DNA from: Trogon surrucura
Lineage: Eukaryota; Chordata; Aves; Trogoniformes; Trogonidae
DNA: 64,000 bases
Assembly (NCBI GenBank): GCA_020746105.1
Contig: CM036618.1
Location: 111,669,308-111,733,307, forward strand
Direction of reading: 5' to 3'
Shown here: in pieces, positions 62,334 through 64,000 of the stretch
Numbering within the stretch: the stretch's first letter is position 1
Layout: the number at the start of each line of letters is the position of its first letter
Notes under the pieces: model-generated
Databases searched by the model: none
The model's input: the letters and a program-made list of their open reading frames with translations, nothing else
What the model was told of the DNA's origin: nothing
Position numbers and translations under genes: made by a program

Positions 62334-64000
62334 TTAGTATGCCTAGGTAGCTAATGAACTAAGTACGTGGTTTCCTAACAGGTTCAAAAACTAAGTTTCT
62401 TTCTGCTTTCATTCTCACAGTATAACAACTGGATAGCAACCCTAACTCCCAGACCAAAATTTACTCTCACCCAATTATTATAAAGGTATAATTTCAGCCA
62501 ACTTTAAAAGACATGAGAGCTAAAGCCCTCATTACTTTTAAGGAAAATTCTATCTAAATTAGTTCTGCACTAATTTACAAATACAGTACTCAAGGTTTTG
62601 GGTTTTAATCAAAATTATTATTTCTCTCCTGAAGACACAACAAAAAGTACCTCCAAACATTCTCCAGCTGCTTCAGTTACAAGGTGTGACTTATTCTGTC
62701 AACGAAAGGTCTGTAATTCACTTGCGACAGCCTATATAAAACAAATGAGCTATGAAGAAATGCCTTCTATGAGTACCAGGGATTTAAAATAGTTCATTGG
62801 AAAAGCCTACCTTACTTCACTGGCATCACAGGAGAGATGTTAAAAAAGGGCCAGAGATTTAAATTTGTGCCAAGTTGCACCAACAAATCAATCCCAAAGA
62901 CTCCAAGTAAATGAGCAATCAACTCAATCCAATCACTTTGTAAAAAATACAGTGTTGATACAGCAAGATTCTCCCGTACTGAGTGTAGGCAGGTTTTATT
63001 TAAATTTTGAGTGTCAGCCAGTTTGGACATAATGCTTCGGTAGCATAATTATGCAGTTTTTTGAAGAATTCTCCTTACATTAAAATATTCTGTTGAAGGA
63101 GATTATCATTCACTGAAAACTACAGACTTCAAAACCAGGTCTATCAAACAAGAATCTGTCTCAAAACCTGTAGGAGAATCACATACAGCATCATTATTAT
63201 ATAATTAAACATTTACAGATAATAGCAAAAGTTCTGAAAAGCACTGAAGTTTCAGTATTTTCCATCTAAAGCCATGATAAATATTAGTAGCTTATTTTCA
63301 CAGCAAAACAAGTCTCAAAATTGCTTTTAGATACTTGTCCCATCATTATAGCTACTCAAATCTACTTCAGAGTCCACTACTATTTCTAGTGCAGGCCTCT
63401 TTTTCTCAGTGTTATAATTCCTTCAGAGCTTTACTTCAGCATATTTAGAAGCTCAGATGCGGTAATTCTCAAGAAACCTTTGCTTTGTTTCTCTTTCCTC
63501 ATCAGTATCATTTGCATGAGGCTTTTTATGATCTTCTCTTGAAGACACACATACACAAAAATGAAGCAGCTCCTGGTAGTATGGCTGTACTTCACAGATC
63601 TTCAGAAGTGATTATTCACCTTTGTCCAGACTGCAAAAAATCCGGAAGGCAATGCTTTGTCTGCTGGATAGTAATAATTAAGTTTAGGGCCAACACACAA
63701 AATTTTGACTTGTAATACTGAATCAAGTTATACTGAAACTATCTCTAAGCATATGTTCAGTAACGTTATACATCTGAAAAAACTTCAGAAGGTTTTATGG
63801 ACAGTCAGGGATGGAGCTTGTGGGGGAGTAAGAGAAAGGAAGTGTTAGTTCTGCTAGCCAGAGTTTCTTTTATAGACTCTGGAAGGGTCTTTCTCCCCAG
63901 AGCCAATGTAAGCAAAAAACGCTGCTGATACCCAGGACAATATGCCCCTCCAACTTTATTTACCTTTGGGTGGAATTCCCTAAGACTAGGACTGAAGCCA
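62334..64000. other. Unique AT-rich intron to the window edge
   Basis: No gene or repeat recognised. Frames at 62812-63030 (minus) and 63485-63715 (plus) have no recognised content and no convincing splice signals. Confidence 0.55.

Larger units (their letters stand above)
477..64000 (-). other. NRXN1: Very large NRXN1 intron upstream of the LNS2 exon
   Basis: No other neurexin exon, and no exon of another gene, was recognised on either strand to the right edge, so the whole stretch is taken as one intron longer than 63 kb. This agrees with what I recall of human NRXN1, where the intron before the matching exon, between the splice site 1 exons and LNS2, is several hundred kilobases long. The small splice site 1 cassette exons could be missed by eye. 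Confidence 0.8.

Noticed and set aside
1..64000. CRISPR array, tRNA, rRNA, operon or other undescribed system
   Set aside because: Vertebrate intron; no regularly spaced direct repeats, no tRNA or rRNA hallmarks and no gene cluster were seen on either strand.

Overview
The window looks like avian nuclear DNA from inside one very large gene. The only protein-coding segment I can support is one 302-base exon on the minus strand at 175-476. It encodes the first half of the second LNS domain of alpha-neurexin-1 (NRXN1), up to alternative splice site 2. Everything to its right, 477-64000, reads as a single upstream intron of more than 63 kb that continues past the window edge. The 174 bases to its left are the start of the next intron. 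A bird is suggested by eleven CR1 (chicken repeat 1) LINE fragments, two families of retroviral solo-LTR-like elements of a type I associate with bird genomes, and no mammalian Alu, L1 or B1 sequence. The LTR families look neoavian rather than galliform to me, but that is recollection and untested.

Layout. 1-506: exon with its splice signals. 3533-4378: old, diverged copy of LTR family B. 7139-9018: two CR1 3' ends on the minus strand. 9191-9962: first copy of LTR family A. 11466-11555: short old CR1 tail. 11556-18776: long unique AT-rich intron with one GC-richer unexplained patch near 15840-16140 and two possible conserved elements. 18777-21312: two more minus-strand CR1 copies. 21313-29647: unique intron with a 21-base C run, poly-A and T/G-rich tracts. 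29648-30412 and 38095-38846: second and third copies of LTR family A. 35294-35789, 39893-39993 and 41497-42820: plus-strand CR1 copies, the last a clear nested pair in which a younger CR1 split the tail of an older one. 40332-40408: TG microsatellite. 46564-46862 and 61866-62333: minus-strand CR1. 56326-57493: well-preserved solo LTR of family B.

How it fits together. All three family A LTRs lie on the plus strand, antisense to NRXN1. The two family B LTRs lie on the same strand as NRXN1; the older one keeps an AATAAA and the younger one has TATAAA at the matching place. I found no complete mobile element, no RNA gene, no CRISPR, and no evidence for a second gene or an undescribed gene system. 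The longer open frames outside repeats look like chance, and those inside repeats are frames through CR1 or LTR sequence. The best second-look items are the nested CR1 pair, the sense-strand LTR polyadenylation signals, the donor at splice site 2 with a possible in-frame tandem donor, and several unique stretches that could be conserved intronic regulators.
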